A stretch of 64,000 nucleotides of DNA, from assembly GCF_001583695.1 (NCBI RefSeq), contig NZ_LOBC01000082.1, positions 150,724 to 214,723 of the forward strand. The letters are read 5' to 3'. The notes beneath the pieces are model-generated. The model was not told the origin of the DNA. It was given only the letters and a program-made list of their open reading frames with translations, and searched no databases. Shown here in pieces: positions 35,503 through 47,469 of this stretch (position 1 is the first letter of the stretch; every line of letters starts with the position of its first letter). The stretch is from Bacillus wiedmannii (GTDB taxonomy: Bacteria; Bacillota; Bacilli; Bacillales; Bacillaceae_G). The translations under genes and the position numbers were made by a program.

Positions 35503-36225
35503 CTATTTTGTATACGTGACCAACATGTAACATATTGCCCCAAGGCTAATAAAAGGACCGAACGGAATTTGGCTCCTCATTTTCATACGTTTTAATACTA
35601 TACCAACTCCAAAGAAACAAAGACTAAAGCAAGATGCTAAAAATAAGATCATAAAAATCCCTTTCAGTCCCACTATAAATCCAAGTAACGAAAGTAATTT
35701 TATATCCCCTCCACCAAGCCCTTCTGGATATATCTTTTGCATGCAATATAACAAAATGAATATAACGCCACTACCAACTATACTATCTGTCCAAGTCACT
35801 AACGGCACAAAAACACATTCTAAAATGAGTAAACAGGCAAACCAAGCTAAAATACGATTGGGGATTAACATATATATGTAATCTGTAACTGAAATAATAA
35901 GAAGTAGCGAAAAAAGCGATAAAATGATGATAAGCTCTCGTTCCACCCCAATCATATATACAGTAAGAAGAAATATCATTCCTGTTACAAGTTCAAATAC
36001 TACGTACAAAATTGAAATTTTCCTCTTACAATTCGTACAACGTCCTCTTTGTATACAAAAAGAAATGATTGGAATCAATTCTTTTGGCTTTAGCACATAC
36101 TTACAATAATGACAATGTGAACGCGGGGTAATGATAGACTCACCTAGCGGCACTCTCATTGCAATTAACATAAAAAAAGAACCAAACACCATCCCCACTA
36201 ACAATGCATATAAATAAGTGAACAT
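35503..36225 (-). CDS. comC: Prepilin peptidase (ComC/PilD type)
   Basis: 240 residues, about seven membrane segments. The zinc-finger-like CHYC...CTNC in the N-terminal cytosolic loop, and the two catalytic aspartates in SVTDYIYMLIPN and GLGGGDIKLL, are those of type IV prepilin peptidases. It cleaves and often methylates prepilin-like pseudopilins such as ComGC for DNA uptake. The start is ATG 36225 (MFTYLYAL), not the ATG 27 bases upstream. No competence genes are nearby. Confidence 0.93.
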   Translation of the reverse strand: MFTYLYALLVGMVFGSFFMLIAMRVPLGESIITPRSHCHYCKYVLKPKELIPIISFCIQRGRCTNCKRKISILYVVFELVTGMIFLLTVYMIGVERELIIILSLFSLLLIISVTDYIYMLIPNRILAWFACLLILECVFVPLVTWTDSIVGSGVIFILLYCMQKIYPEGLGGGDIKLLSLLGFIVGLKGIFMILFLASCFSLCFFGVGIVLKRMKMRSQIPFGPFISLGAICYMLVTYTK

Positions 36226-36300
36226 CCCTTCCTCTCCTTTCCAGAAGAACATAGCAAAAAAAGGAGAGAACTTCTACTTCATATTATTTCTATTCTATTA

Positions 36301-36331
36301 AAAAAGCAGGCCATTTTCCGGCCTGCTTTCC
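36301..36331 (-). terminator. Terminator of lutABC
   Basis: AAAGCAGGCC - GGAAAAT - GGCCTGCTTT then TTTAATAG on the minus strand. Confidence 0.85.
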
Positions 36332-36337
36332 CCTCTT

Positions 36338-38469
<2,132 letters not shown>

Positions 38470-38485
38470 AGCTTATGTTCCCCCT

Positions 38486-39205
38486 TCATGAGCGACTATT
38501 TAGTACCTCAGCAATATGCATTACTTTTATTTCTTTTCCTAAACGCTCAATACGTCCGCCAATGTTTAACAAACACCCACAATCTGCACCGATTAAATAA
38601 TCAGCACCTGTTTCCATTGCACTATCTACCTTTTCATCTACCATTTGCTCAGAAATTGGAGTCATCTTCACTGAAAACGTTCCCCCAAACCCACAACAAT
38701 TTTGTTCGTTTGGCAGTTCTCTCACAGTTAATCCTTTTACGTTTGATAATAAAATTCCTGGTGCCTCTTTTACTCCAAGCAGGCGTGTCATATGACAAGA
38801 TTTATGAATAGTAGCTATCCCTGGTAAGCTTGCACCAACATCTGTCACTTTTAAAACATCTACAATAAATTGTGTAAATTCATATGTTTTATCAGCAACC
38901 TTTTGTGCACGTTTAGCCCACTTCGGATCATCTTTAAAAACATGCGGATACTCATGAAACATTGTCGCACAAGAACCAGATGGTGTAACGATATATTCTG
39001 CATCTTCGAAAGTTTCAATCATATGTTTCATCGCTTCTTTTGCTGCTTCTACATGGCCGCTATTATAAGCAGGCTGACCACAACAAACTTGTGCTTCTGG
39101 AAATTCAATTTCACAACCTAAACGCTCCAACACTTCAACTGTTGCTTTTCCGACGTTTGTTTCAAACATATCGACTAAACAAGTAACAAATAAAGTAACT
39201 TTCAT
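38486..39205 (-). CDS. lutA: Lactate utilization protein LutA (CCG-domain)
   Basis: 239 residues with two CCG domains, [12 protein letters not shown] and [10 protein letters not shown], which bind an iron-sulfur cluster. Same family as the C-terminal part of GlcF and glycerol-3-phosphate GlpC. First gene of lutABC, with an AAGGGGGAG ribosome binding site. The operator candidate GTCATCAGATGAC lies 44 bp upstream. Confidence 0.96.
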   Translation of the reverse strand: MKVTLFVTCLVDMFETNVGKATVEVLERLGCEIEFPEAQVCCGQPAYNSGHVEAAKEAMKHMIETFEDAEYIVTPSGSCATMFHEYPHVFKDDPKWAKRAQKVADKTYEFTQFIVDVLKVTDVGASLPGIATIHKSCHMTRLLGVKEAPGILLSNVKGLTVRELPNEQNCCGFGGTFSVKMTPISEQMVDEKVDSAMETGADYLIGADCGCLLNIGGRIERLGKEIKVMHIAEVLNSRS

Positions 39206-39248
39206 AATTATTACTCCCCCTTTTTACAACTCCACCAACAAACATATG

Positions 39249-39261
39249 GTCATCAGATGAC
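39249..39261. promoter_or_regulatory. Candidate LutR operator upstream of lutA
   Basis: GTCATC-A-GATGAC, perfect 6-1-6 palindrome, between lutA and lutR. Length and spacing are typical of FadR-type GntR regulators. The region 39312-39328 also contains AGAAAACGCTTACT, a weak cre-like site. Confidence 0.65.
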
Positions 39262-39373
39262 TGAGAAAAGAAGAAGTAGGCTCAACCATGGCCTATCCTC
39301 TCCCTCTTCTAAAGAAAACGCTTACTTAATCTTTCTCTATTTTATCAAAAAATTTGATTTTTAAAAGATTAAA

Positions 39374-40093
39374 TTACGAATTTATATCGTTTTTACCTGT
39401 GACAATATGTTCTACATTTGTTAAATGATCTAGCATTGCTTGCTGCGCTAATTCTACATCTTGCTTTAACACTGCATCATATATAACTTGATGCTCTTCT
39501 ATAAGTCGTTCTGATGTTGTTTGTTCACCATATAAAATAATGCGTCTTGATTCACCAATCGTTTCAGCAATCATCTCTGAAACGTGATTCATGAGTTCAA
39601 TCAAAATGTTGTTATGCGAAGACTCCGCAATTCCCATATGGAACTGAAAATCTGCTTTTTCGCCAGCCTTTTCATCTCCAATGCTCTTTGCCATTTCATC
39701 TAACCAATGCTTCATATTTTGCAAATTATCTTCCGTACGTTTTGCCGCAGCTGCTCGAACTGCCCCCACTTCAAGCACCTTTCGTACTTCTAATAAGTTT
39801 AAAATATCTTCTTTCTTCATTAATAATTTATTGTTTAATGATTTTGTTAATGAAGAAGAATCGAAATTCTTCACATATGTACCTTCTCCTTGTTTCATCT
39901 CAATTAAGCCCATTGCTCTTAGCGCACTTAGCGCTTCACGAACAGCAGATCTACCAACTTGAAACTGCTCAGCTAATTGATGTACAGGAAGTAGTTTGTC
40001 ACCAGGTTTTAACGTACCATTTTTAATCATTGTTAAAATAGCTTCAGATACTTCTTCGTAAATCTTTTTCGGTTTAATAGATTTGTACTCCAG
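39374..40093 (-). CDS. lutR: LutR, FadR-family GntR repressor of lactate utilization; probable CTG start
   Basis: 239 residues if read from CTG 40091-40093. Winged helix (VHQLAEQFQVGRSAVREALSALRAMGL) and an FCD ligand domain with the metal-binding Asp/His residues (RFQFHMGIAESSHNN-like: FQFHMGIAESSHNN). FadR-type regulators usually begin with a ~15-residue helix (here KSIKPKKIYEEVSEAILTMI) before the start at 40030; that helix is in frame and preceded by GAGGTG 6 bases before CTG, with a stop codon just upstream. So CTG is inferred as start. An ATG at 40030 would truncate the domain. Confidence 0.87.
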   Translation of the reverse strand: MEYKSIKPKKIYEEVSEAILTMIKNGTLKPGDKLLPVHQLAEQFQVGRSAVREALSALRAMGLIEMKQGEGTYVKNFDSSSLTKSLNNKLLMKKEDILNLLEVRKVLEVGAVRAAAAKRTEDNLQNMKHWLDEMAKSIGDEKAGEKADFQFHMGIAESSHNNILIELMNHVSEMIAETIGESRRIILYGEQTTSERLIEEHQVIYDAVLKQDVELAQQAMLDHLTNVEHIVTGKNDINS

Positions 40094-40271
40094 TTAAATC
40101 ACCTCAGTATCTTCCAAACAACAATTGAAACGATTTATAAGAACTTTGCATCATAACTATTTTAGAACGAATTGGTAAGAAGTACAAATGTTTTGTTCAT
40201 AAAATCGTCAAATTTTTAATATTTATTTGATATTAATTTATATTTATTCCTCTATTCGTTTGCACTCATGA

Positions 40272-40309
40272 AGAAAAGCATGTCCTTCACGTTAGAACAT
40301 GCTTTCTTC
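40272..40309 (-). terminator. Terminator of the two-component operon
   Basis: GAAAGCATGT / ACATGCTTTTC hairpin overlapping the last codons of the kinase. Confidence 0.75.
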
Positions 40310-41692
40310 AACTTGTATTTTCAATTTAAAACTAACCGTCGTTCCATGCCCTTTTTCACTTTCAATTCGCCACTGTCCATCATGTATATGAACAATTTGT
40401 CTGACAATGGCAAGGCCTAAACCTGTTCCCCCATGTTGACGACTTCTCGCTTTATCAACGCGATAAAAACGTTCACCAAGATTTTCTAAATGCTCTGTTT
40501 CAATACCGATTCCTGTATCTTTTATGTTTAATTCACAGTAATCATCTATCTGCCTGAGTGTTATCATAATATCCCCGTTTTGATTTGTATACCGTATCGC
40601 ATTATCTAACACGTTATGAAGCACTTGTTGCATGCGATCCTCATCAATCATTACAATGATTTCTGGATTTAAATTTGTTGAAATACGAATTTTCTTTTCT
40701 ATAAACTTAATCTCATACGTATCTAACACATCTTCAATCAGTTGTGAAAAAACGATAGGTTGTTTCTTTAACGGAAAATGTTCACCTTCTAATTGTGCTA
40801 AATCTAATAAATCATGAACGAGACGCTGCATACGACCCGCTTCTTTATGAATGAGCTGTGTTACTTTTTCCTGCTGTGGTCCCTTCGCTACACCATCTAA
40901 AATAGCTTCACTATATCCTTTTATATAACTAAGCGGTGTTCTTAGTTCATGCGAAACGTTAGCTAAAAATTCCTTACGCTTTACGTCTTCTGTCTCTAAA
41001 GAATTTGCCATTTTATTAAATGCTTTTCCTAATCGTCCAATTTCATCTTCGGAAGAAATTGTAATCCGTTCTGAGAAATCTCCCGTAGCCAAATGATTGG
41101 CAACTCGTTCCATTTGCGAAAGCGGTCTCGTAATAGCAATAATAATCTTTCTACCAATCCATATTGTCAGTAAAGTCATAGCAAGTGCTAACGGTGCTAA
41201 AATAAGGCCCATATCATATATTAAGTCTTTTATACTTTTTAAAGGAATATAAGAATATACAATGCCAACTAACTTTTTATTTTCTAAAACAGGGATGACA
41301 ACCCCCATAATATTTCGGTCAAAATGTTCCTCATACCCTATCTTTGTCACAGTTTTTCCATCTAATAATGCTTGCCTGTCCCCTTCACTTATAAGAGAAT
41401 GATGATGCACATCAAAAGGTAAACACGCGCTTAAATCACGCGGATTAGATACGAAAAGAACATCTGAACTCGATATTTGATCAAATGCTCTTACTTTCTC
41501 TTCAAAAGTTGCTATTCCTTCACGCTTATCATATTGCGCAGCAAGACGCTTCCCTTCCATTACTAATGAATCTTTTAAATTATCAACGTATAGTTTTTCA
41601 TACGAGTATAAAGATACAAAATAAAGAAAGGAAACTGTTACACATACTGCACATACTACTGTAAGCCAAAGCTTCTGTACCATCGTAAACAT
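40292..41692 (-). CDS. Membrane sensor histidine kinase with HAMP domain
   Basis: 466 residues. Membrane segments at about 8-30 and 158-180 enclose a ~125-residue extracytoplasmic sensor; then HAMP (KIIIAITRPLSQMERVANHL), HisKA (NVSHELRTPLSYIKGYSEAI) and HATPase_c (NVLDNAIRYT, IKDTGIGIE, GTGLGLAI). It is paired with the OmpR-type regulator 3 bp upstream. The third gene of the operon is a lipoprotein with a beta-propeller, a possible signal partner. Ligand unknown. Confidence 0.93.
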   Translation of the reverse strand: MFTMVQKLWLTVVCAVCVTVSFLYFVSLYSYEKLYVDNLKDSLVMEGKRLAAQYDKREGIATFEEKVRAFDQISSSDVLFVSNPRDLSACLPFDVHHHSLISEGDRQALLDGKTVTKIGYEEHFDRNIMGVVIPVLENKKLVGIVYSYIPLKSIKDLIYDMGLILAPLALAMTLLTIWIGRKIIIAITRPLSQMERVANHLATGDFSERITISSEDEIGRLGKAFNKMANSLETEDVKRKEFLANVSHELRTPLSYIKGYSEAILDGVAKGPQQEKVTQLIHKEAGRMQRLVHDLLDLAQLEGEHFPLKKQPIVFSQLIEDVLDTYEIKFIEKKIRISTNLNPEIIVMIDEDRMQQVLHNVLDNAIRYTNQNGDIMITLRQIDDYCELNIKDTGIGIETEHLENLGERFYRVDKARSRQHGGTGLGLAIVRQIVHIHDGQWRIESEKGHGTTVSFKLKIQVEESMF

Positions 41693-41695
41693 ACG

Positions 41696-42367
41696 TTACA
41701 CCTCAAATTTATAGCCTACACCCCAAACCGTTTGAATGTAGTTTCCACTTTCTCCAAGCTTCAAACGCATCGTTTTCACGTGCGTATCCACTGTTCTTGT
41801 ACTTCCGGCATAATCATATCCCCATACCTTTTCCAGCAATTGTTCCCGGCTAAATACTTGTCCCGTATGTTGGCAAAGAAAATAGAGTAAATCAAACTCT
41901 TTTACTGTAAGAGAAATCGGCTCACCATCAGCCTCAATCTTCCTACTTTTTTCATTAATAAGTATCGGTCCAAACTGAATCTCCTCTTGTTGCTCTTGCT
42001 TTGTATAACGTCTTAACACAGCTTCCATACGAGCAATTAGTTCTCCAGGACTAAAAGGCTTTACAATATAATCATCTGCTCCCATACGCAAGCCGTTCAC
42101 CCTATTCCACTCTTCACCTTTTGCTGTTAAAAATATAATTGGTACATCTGACGTTTTTCTAATTTCTTTACAAACTGAAAGTCCATCCATCTCTGGCATC
42201 ATAATATCTAATACAACGAAATCATAATGATCAGTCTCTAATTTTTTTAGAGCCTCTTTTCCATTTTCAGCTTCTCCCCACTCGTATCCGAAATTATCTA
42301 AGTACATTCCAACAAGCTGCCTCATATCACTTTCATCATCTACAACTAGCACCCTATATTTACTCAT
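41696..42367 (-). CDS. OmpR-family response regulator
   Basis: 223 residues. Receiver: DDE at the N-terminus (VLVVDDESDMRQL), phospho-acceptor in VLDIMMPEMDG, lysine in VKPFSPGEL. C-terminal winged helix (VKEFDLLYFLCQHTGQVFSR, then VDTHVKTMRLKLG). Overlaps the upstream lipoprotein gene by 8 bp and is followed by the sensor kinase, so the three genes are one operon. Confidence 0.95.
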   Translation of the reverse strand: MSKYRVLVVDDESDMRQLVGMYLDNFGYEWGEAENGKEALKKLETDHYDFVVLDIMMPEMDGLSVCKEIRKTSDVPIIFLTAKGEEWNRVNGLRMGADDYIVKPFSPGELIARMEAVLRRYTKQEQQEEIQFGPILINEKSRKIEADGEPISLTVKEFDLLYFLCQHTGQVFSREQLLEKVWGYDYAGSTRTVDTHVKTMRLKLGESGNYIQTVWGVGYKFEV

Positions 42368-43334
42368 TGTCCTTACCTTCCCTCTCTATGAGTTGAAACG
42401 GCCCTTTTCCGACTTTAATTGTTTGTTTTATTTTCAAACTCTTCATATCCATGACGCACACTTCATCACTATCATAGCTTGCTACGTATCCTTCTGCTCC
42501 GCTCTTCAAAAATGCAAATGGATTCGATCCTACTTCTACAGAAGCCACCTCTTTATACGTGCTAACATCAAACTTTCTAAGCGTATTCGAACCGTGACTT
42601 AATGCATATACATACTTATTATCCTTCGTTATATTCACAGGCATAAACGGAGCATGTAAAGAACGTACCATTTCTCCGCTCTTCAATGAATACACTAATA
42701 CTTTTTCATTGACTTGATTTCCATCACCATGTCCGCCAATCCATATTTCTTTCCCATCTGGGCTAATTGTCGCTCCCGTTGATGCTGGGGGAATCATAAA
42801 GGATTGTATCACTTCTTTTTTCTTTATATCAATGGTCGTTAGCTTCGTATCATAAAAGTTTAATACCGATAACTGGTTATCGTGCTCTACCATCGTAATT
42901 GGTCCTTTTCCTGTTGATACACTCCCTGTCTCTTTCCCTTTTATCGTAAAGAACCTTACCTTTTGGGCAGTTTGATCGGCAGCAAATAATTGTTTTGTAT
43001 CCTCGGATACAATCACATTTACAATGCCTTTTCCCGTTTTATATTTGTCCACTTGCCTTCCTTCTGCTAGTGAATATACATACATGTACTCTAACTGCTT
43101 GCCATATACAAGTATGTCCTCACCGTTTGGAAGTAGTGCAACTCCTGCCATTGGTTCATTAAGTTCCCATGTCGTAATTAACTTTTTAGTTTTTTCATCA
43201 ACAAAACTAATACTACCTTCTTTTATATTCGTTGTTATAATAACACTTTTATCTTTAGCAATCGGTGTATATGAACTTCCTTGACACCCTACTAATAGAA
43301 ATAAAAAACAGAGAAGAAAAACATACTTTCTCAA
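42360..43334 (-). CDS. Lipoprotein with YncE-like beta-propeller repeats
   Basis: 324 residues with lipoprotein signal (LFLLVGC at about 11-17, cysteine anchor). The rest is made of seven-bladed propeller-like repeats, e.g. GVALLPNGEDILVYG, ATISPDGKEIWIGGHG and NITKDNKYVYALSHG. The outer membrane-proximal position and co-transcription with a two-component system suggest a surface sensor that passes a signal to the kinase. This is inference. First gene of the operon. Confidence 0.85.
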   Translation of the reverse strand: MRKYVFLLCFLFLLVGCQGSSYTPIAKDKSVIITTNIKEGSISFVDEKTKKLITTWELNEPMAGVALLPNGEDILVYGKQLEYMYVYSLAEGRQVDKYKTGKGIVNVIVSEDTKQLFAADQTAQKVRFFTIKGKETGSVSTGKGPITMVEHDNQLSVLNFYDTKLTTIDIKKKEVIQSFMIPPASTGATISPDGKEIWIGGHGDGNQVNEKVLVYSLKSGEMVRSLHAPFMPVNITKDNKYVYALSHGSNTLRKFDVSTYKEVASVEVGSNPFAFLKSGAEGYVASYDSDEVCVMDMKSLKIKQTIKVGKGPFQLIEREGKDNE

Positions 43335-43470
43335 AAGATTCCCTCCATCTTCGGATGATTTCGTTATAATTGTAAAATAACAAATAAATGTGTGGAAAGT
43401 GTGAAATTTTCCTTTCTTACTTCATTTACATATATAATGTACAACAAATAGAATTTGAGGTGTGCAAATT

Positions 43471-44586
43471 ATGCTTTTTCCTGATTTAGCGAATAAAATT
43501 GTACGAGAAGTACGCAGATTAATTAAAGAAAATATCATTATCATTAATATACAAGGCGTTATTATCGCAAGTACAGATGTAGAAAGAATCGGCCAATTTC
43601 ATGAAGGTGCACTCCGATGCGCGAAACAAAAGAAAACTGTCATTATTACAAAAGCAGATGAACGACGTTTGCAAGGCGTAAAGGCGGGTATGAACCTCCC
43701 CTTACTATTTCATGACGAAGTAATTGGTGTCATTGGAATTACAGGCGAACCTGAAAACATTTCGCAATACGGAGAAATATTACGTAAAATGACCGAACTA
43801 CTCATTCACGAAAACTACTTTTTAGAACAACTAGAACTTGAACACCGTTCTTATGAAGCATTTGTCTTTGATTGGCTTCAAAATACAGACTGGTCTCCAA
43901 GCTTTCTCGATCGCGCAAAAACACTTGGTATTGATTTATATAAGAAGAAACAACTTATTTTGTTCTCTATCGATCAAAATGACACGATGCTTCAGCGTAA
44001 GATTTGGCAACACGTACGCAATCTATTAACAAAGGAGCATCTATTTGTTCGCTGGGGAAATGATCGATTCATTTTATTTACAGCCACAAACTCCAAAGAG
44101 CAAACGTATCAATTTTTAAAAAGATTAAAGCAAGACTGTGAAACTTTGTTTTCTATTCCTTTATATATTGGGATTGGACAATCCGTTACACCAAGCAATA
44201 TGAACTTATCGTACGAACAAGCATTACAAGCTCTTTCCGTATCACTTGAAACGAAAAAAATTGTATTTAATGAAGATTTACGTTTAGAAATGTGCTTACA
44301 AGATATTTCTGGTGAAACGCGGGAACAGTTTCTAAGGCGCACCATCGAAAACTTACTATCATCTCCTGAGCTTATGCACACTTTACGCTTATTTATTGAT
44401 TATAACCAATCCTATAAACAAACAGCTGAACAATTACATATACACATTAACACATTGCATTACAGACTTAAAAAGATTGAGGAGCATACAGGACTTGACC
44501 CGAAACAATTCAAAGACTTAAACATTTTATACTTCTCGCTCCTCTTATTAGATAATCACACAAAAAAGAATGATAAAAAAGATTAA
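43471..44586 (+). CDS. CdaR-family transcriptional activator (sugar-diacid type)
   Basis: 371 residues. N-terminal sugar-diacid recognition-like domain (NIQGVIIASTDVERIGQFHEGA; GVKAGMNLPLLFHDEVIGVIGITG), a central GGDEF-like linker, and a C-terminal PucR-type helix-turn-helix (SYKQTAEQLHIHINTLHYRLKKIEE). Start is ATG 43471 with GAGGTG 8 bases upstream; a GTG 9 bases earlier is in frame. It is adjacent to glcDF, so glycolate or a related hydroxy-acid is the likely effector. Confidence 0.85.
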   Translation: MLFPDLANKIVREVRRLIKENIIIINIQGVIIASTDVERIGQFHEGALRCAKQKKTVIITKADERRLQGVKAGMNLPLLFHDEVIGVIGITGEPENISQYGEILRKMTELLIHENYFLEQLELEHRSYEAFVFDWLQNTDWSPSFLDRAKTLGIDLYKKKQLILFSIDQNDTMLQRKIWQHVRNLLTKEHLFVRWGNDRFILFTATNSKEQTYQFLKRLKQDCETLFSIPLYIGIGQSVTPSNMNLSYEQALQALSVSLETKKIVFNEDLRLEMCLQDISGETREQFLRRTIENLLSSPELMHTLRLFIDYNQSYKQTAEQLHIHINTLHYRLKKIEEHTGLDPKQFKDLNILYFSLLLLDNHTKKNDKKD

Positions 44587-44703
44587 TCTTTAGATGATTA
44601 TACATAGAAAGAATCCCCCAACTTTTTTATCATTATAATGAAAGCACTGTTACAACGTTTTTTATTATGATCAAATACGTTAACAGTTTGAGGGGGATTT
44701 CCA

Positions 44704-46116
44704 ATGTTAGAAAAGCAAATTATTCATTCATTCGTATCCATTGTTGGCGAAGATAATGTAGATACATCCAATATGGGGCGTTTAACGTATAGTTATGATG
44801 CCACTCCAAACTTCCAAGCAATGCCTGATGCAGTCGTTGCTCCTCGTAATACAAATGAAGTAGCTGAAGTGTTAAAAATATGTAACACTCACAAAATTCC
44901 TGTATATGTTCGTGGTTCTGGAACAAACCTTTGCGCGGGGACATGTCCACTTGAAGGCGGTATCGTCCTTATCTTCCGCCATATGAATAACATTTTAGAA
45001 ATTGATGAAGAGAATTTAACAATTACTGTACAAGCTGGTGTAATTACACTTGATATTATTAAAGCGGTAGAAGAAAAAGGTTTATTTTATCCACCAGATC
45101 CAAGCTCGATGAAAATTTCTACAATCGGCGGTAACATTAATGAAAACTCAGGTGGATTACGCGGATTAAAATATGGCGTAACACGTGATTATGTGATGGG
45201 TCTTGAACTTGTCTTACCAAATGGCGATATTATTCGTACTGGCGGTAAATTAGCAAAAGATGTAGCTGGTTACGATTTAACTCGTTTATTTATCGGTTCT
45301 GAAGGAACACTTGGCGTCGTAACAGAAGCAATATTAAAACTTGTTCCTATGCCTGAAACGAAGAAAACGATGCTTGCACTATATGAAGATATTAATGAAG
45401 CTGCACGTGCTGTTTCTTCTATTATTGCAAATAAAATCATTCCAGCGACACTTGAGTTTTTAGACCAGCCGACAATTGAAGTAGTAGAAGAGTTTGCACA
45501 AATCGGTTTACCAACTGATGTAAAAGCAATTTTATTAATCGAACAAGACGGTCCACCTGAAGTTGTCAATCGAGATATTGAAAAAATGGCTAACGTTTGC
45601 CGCTCCATGAATGCAGTCGATGTTCGCATTGCAAAAGATGAAGCGGAAGCAGATGCACTTCGGACAGCTCGCCGTAGTGCACTATCAGCACTTGCAAGAT
45701 TAAAACCTACTACAATATTAGAAGATGCAACGGTACCACGCTCACAAATAGCTCCGATGGTTGAAGCTATTAATGCGATTGCAAAAAAATATAATATTCC
45801 TATTTGTACGTTTGGGCATGCTGGCGACGGCAACCTACACCCAACTTGTATGACAGATGCTCGTAATGAAGAAGAAATGCACCGAGCTGAACAAGCTTTT
45901 GCTGAAATATTTGCGAAAGCAATTGAACTTGGTGGCACAATTACTGGTGAACATGGTGTTGGTGCGATGAAAGCTCCTTATTTAGAAATGAAATTAGGTA
46001 AAGAAGGTATTGCTGCCATGCAAGGAATTAAACAAGCCTTCGATCCAAATAACATTATGAACCCTGGCAAGATGTTCGCGAAAGACACTCGCAAAAGAGT
46101 GGTGGTTGAGCGATGA
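44704..46116 (+). CDS. glcD: Glycolate oxidase-type FAD subunit GlcD
   Basis: 470 residues. FAD_binding_4 domain with VRGSGTNLCAGTCPLEGG (about 70-88) and the ISTIGGNINENSGGLRGLKYG part; FAD-linked oxidase C domain ends with HAGDGNLHPT and HGVGAMKAPYL. It oxidises 2-hydroxyacids such as glycolate or D-lactate and passes electrons to the iron-sulfur partner GlcF encoded directly downstream. GAGGGGG ribosome binding site. Confidence 0.93.
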   Translation: MLEKQIIHSFVSIVGEDNVDTSNMGRLTYSYDATPNFQAMPDAVVAPRNTNEVAEVLKICNTHKIPVYVRGSGTNLCAGTCPLEGGIVLIFRHMNNILEIDEENLTITVQAGVITLDIIKAVEEKGLFYPPDPSSMKISTIGGNINENSGGLRGLKYGVTRDYVMGLELVLPNGDIIRTGGKLAKDVAGYDLTRLFIGSEGTLGVVTEAILKLVPMPETKKTMLALYEDINEAARAVSSIIANKIIPATLEFLDQPTIEVVEEFAQIGLPTDVKAILLIEQDGPPEVVNRDIEKMANVCRSMNAVDVRIAKDEAEADALRTARRSALSALARLKPTTILEDATVPRSQIAPMVEAINAIAKKYNIPICTFGHAGDGNLHPTCMTDARNEEEMHRAEQAFAEIFAKAIELGGTITGEHGVGAMKAPYLEMKLGKEGIAAMQGIKQAFDPNNIMNPGKMFAKDTRKRVVVER

Positions 46117-47441
46117 CAACATTAAATAAAGAAAACATTCAAAAAGAATTTAAAGAAAGATTAAGTGAAGATGAACTACTAAACTGTATGCGATGCGGTT
46201 TCTGTTTACCTACTTGTCCTACTTACATTCAATCTGGATATAAAGAATCACATTCACCACGAGGACGTATTGCATTAATGAAAGCGGTCGTTGACGGTTT
46301 AATTGAACCAGATGAAGATGTTGAAAATACATTGAATGTTTGCCTCGGCTGCCGTGCTTGTGAACCTGTTTGTCCATCAGGTGTAAATTACGGACATCTA
46401 TTAGAAGAAGCTCGTGATATTATAAATCAAAACAAGAAGTTCTCGGTGCCAGTGAGAGCCGTTCGTAAAGTCGTTTTTGAAGGGCTCTTCCCCCATCAAA
46501 ATCGAATGAGAACATTAACAGGGTTAATCGGATTTTACCAACGTTCTGGTTTACAAACGCTAACACATAAAATGGGTATTATGAAGTTATTCCCTGAAAC
46601 ACTTGCAACAATGGATCTCGTTTTACCAAAAGTCCCTAAAATGAAAGCAATGAAAGATCGTCCTGCATTTTTACCTGCTGAGAGTACAAAAAAGAAACAA
46701 GTTGCATTCTTCACAGGCTGTTTAATGGATACGATGTTTTTAGAAACAAATAACGCAACGATGAAACTTCTTCAGTTAGCTGGTTGTGATATCGTTATTC
46801 CGAAAACACAAAGTTGCTGCGGTGCATTACATGGGCATGCTGGTGAAAAGAGCGGAGCGAAAGAATTAGCAAAACGAAATATAAAAGCATTCGAGGATTT
46901 AAATATCGACTATATTATTACGAATGCAGGTGGTTGCGGAGCTTACCTCGTAGACTACGATTATCTTTTAAAAGATGATCCACAGTGGGCTGAACGCGCA
47001 AAGCAGTTTGTTTCTAAAATTAAAGATATTACTGCTATTCTAGTAGAACTAGATTTCCATAAACGAAATGACTTACGACTTCCATCGCAAATTATTACGT
47101 ATCAAGACTCTTGTCATTTACGCAATGTTATGCGAACATCTTCAGAACCTCGTATGTTACTAGAAGCAATTCAAGGCGCAACATATCGTGAAATGAAAGA
47201 TGCGGATCGCTGCTGTGGTTCTGCTGGTATTTACAATATTGTTCATTCAGAACTATCCATGGAATTTCTAGATTATAAAATGGACCGTGTACATGAAACA
47301 GAAGCAGCAACTATTGTTACTGCAAATCCAGGTTGTCTACTACAAATGAAATTAGGCATTGAACGAGAAGGAATTTCTCATAAAATGAGAGGAATTCACA
47401 TTGTAGATTTATTATTAGAAGCAATTGAAACCAACTCGTAA
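46113..47441 (+). CDS. glcF: Glycolate oxidase-type iron-sulfur subunit GlcF
   Basis: 442 residues. Two 4Fe-4S ferredoxin motifs CMRCGFCLPTCPTY and CLGCRACEPVCPSG are followed by two CCG domains (SCCGALHGHAG, RCCGSAGIYN). Its ATG overlaps the glcD stop (ATGA), so the two subunits are coupled. Electrons probably go to menaquinone. Terminator follows. Confidence 0.94.
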   Translation: MTTLNKENIQKEFKERLSEDELLNCMRCGFCLPTCPTYIQSGYKESHSPRGRIALMKAVVDGLIEPDEDVENTLNVCLGCRACEPVCPSGVNYGHLLEEARDIINQNKKFSVPVRAVRKVVFEGLFPHQNRMRTLTGLIGFYQRSGLQTLTHKMGIMKLFPETLATMDLVLPKVPKMKAMKDRPAFLPAESTKKKQVAFFTGCLMDTMFLETNNATMKLLQLAGCDIVIPKTQSCCGALHGHAGEKSGAKELAKRNIKAFEDLNIDYIITNAGGCGAYLVDYDYLLKDDPQWAERAKQFVSKIKDITAILVELDFHKRNDLRLPSQIITYQDSCHLRNVMRTSSEPRMLLEAIQGATYREMKDADRCCGSAGIYNIVHSELSMEFLDYKMDRVHETEAATIVTANPGCLLQMKLGIEREGISHKMRGIHIVDLLLEAIETNS

Positions 47442-47469
47442 TAACTCGTAACATACGTAATAATAGGAA

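Noticed and set aside
45270-45938. 222-codon frame antisense to glcD
   Set aside because: Long antisense frame caused by codon bias of glcD; no start signals or known family.
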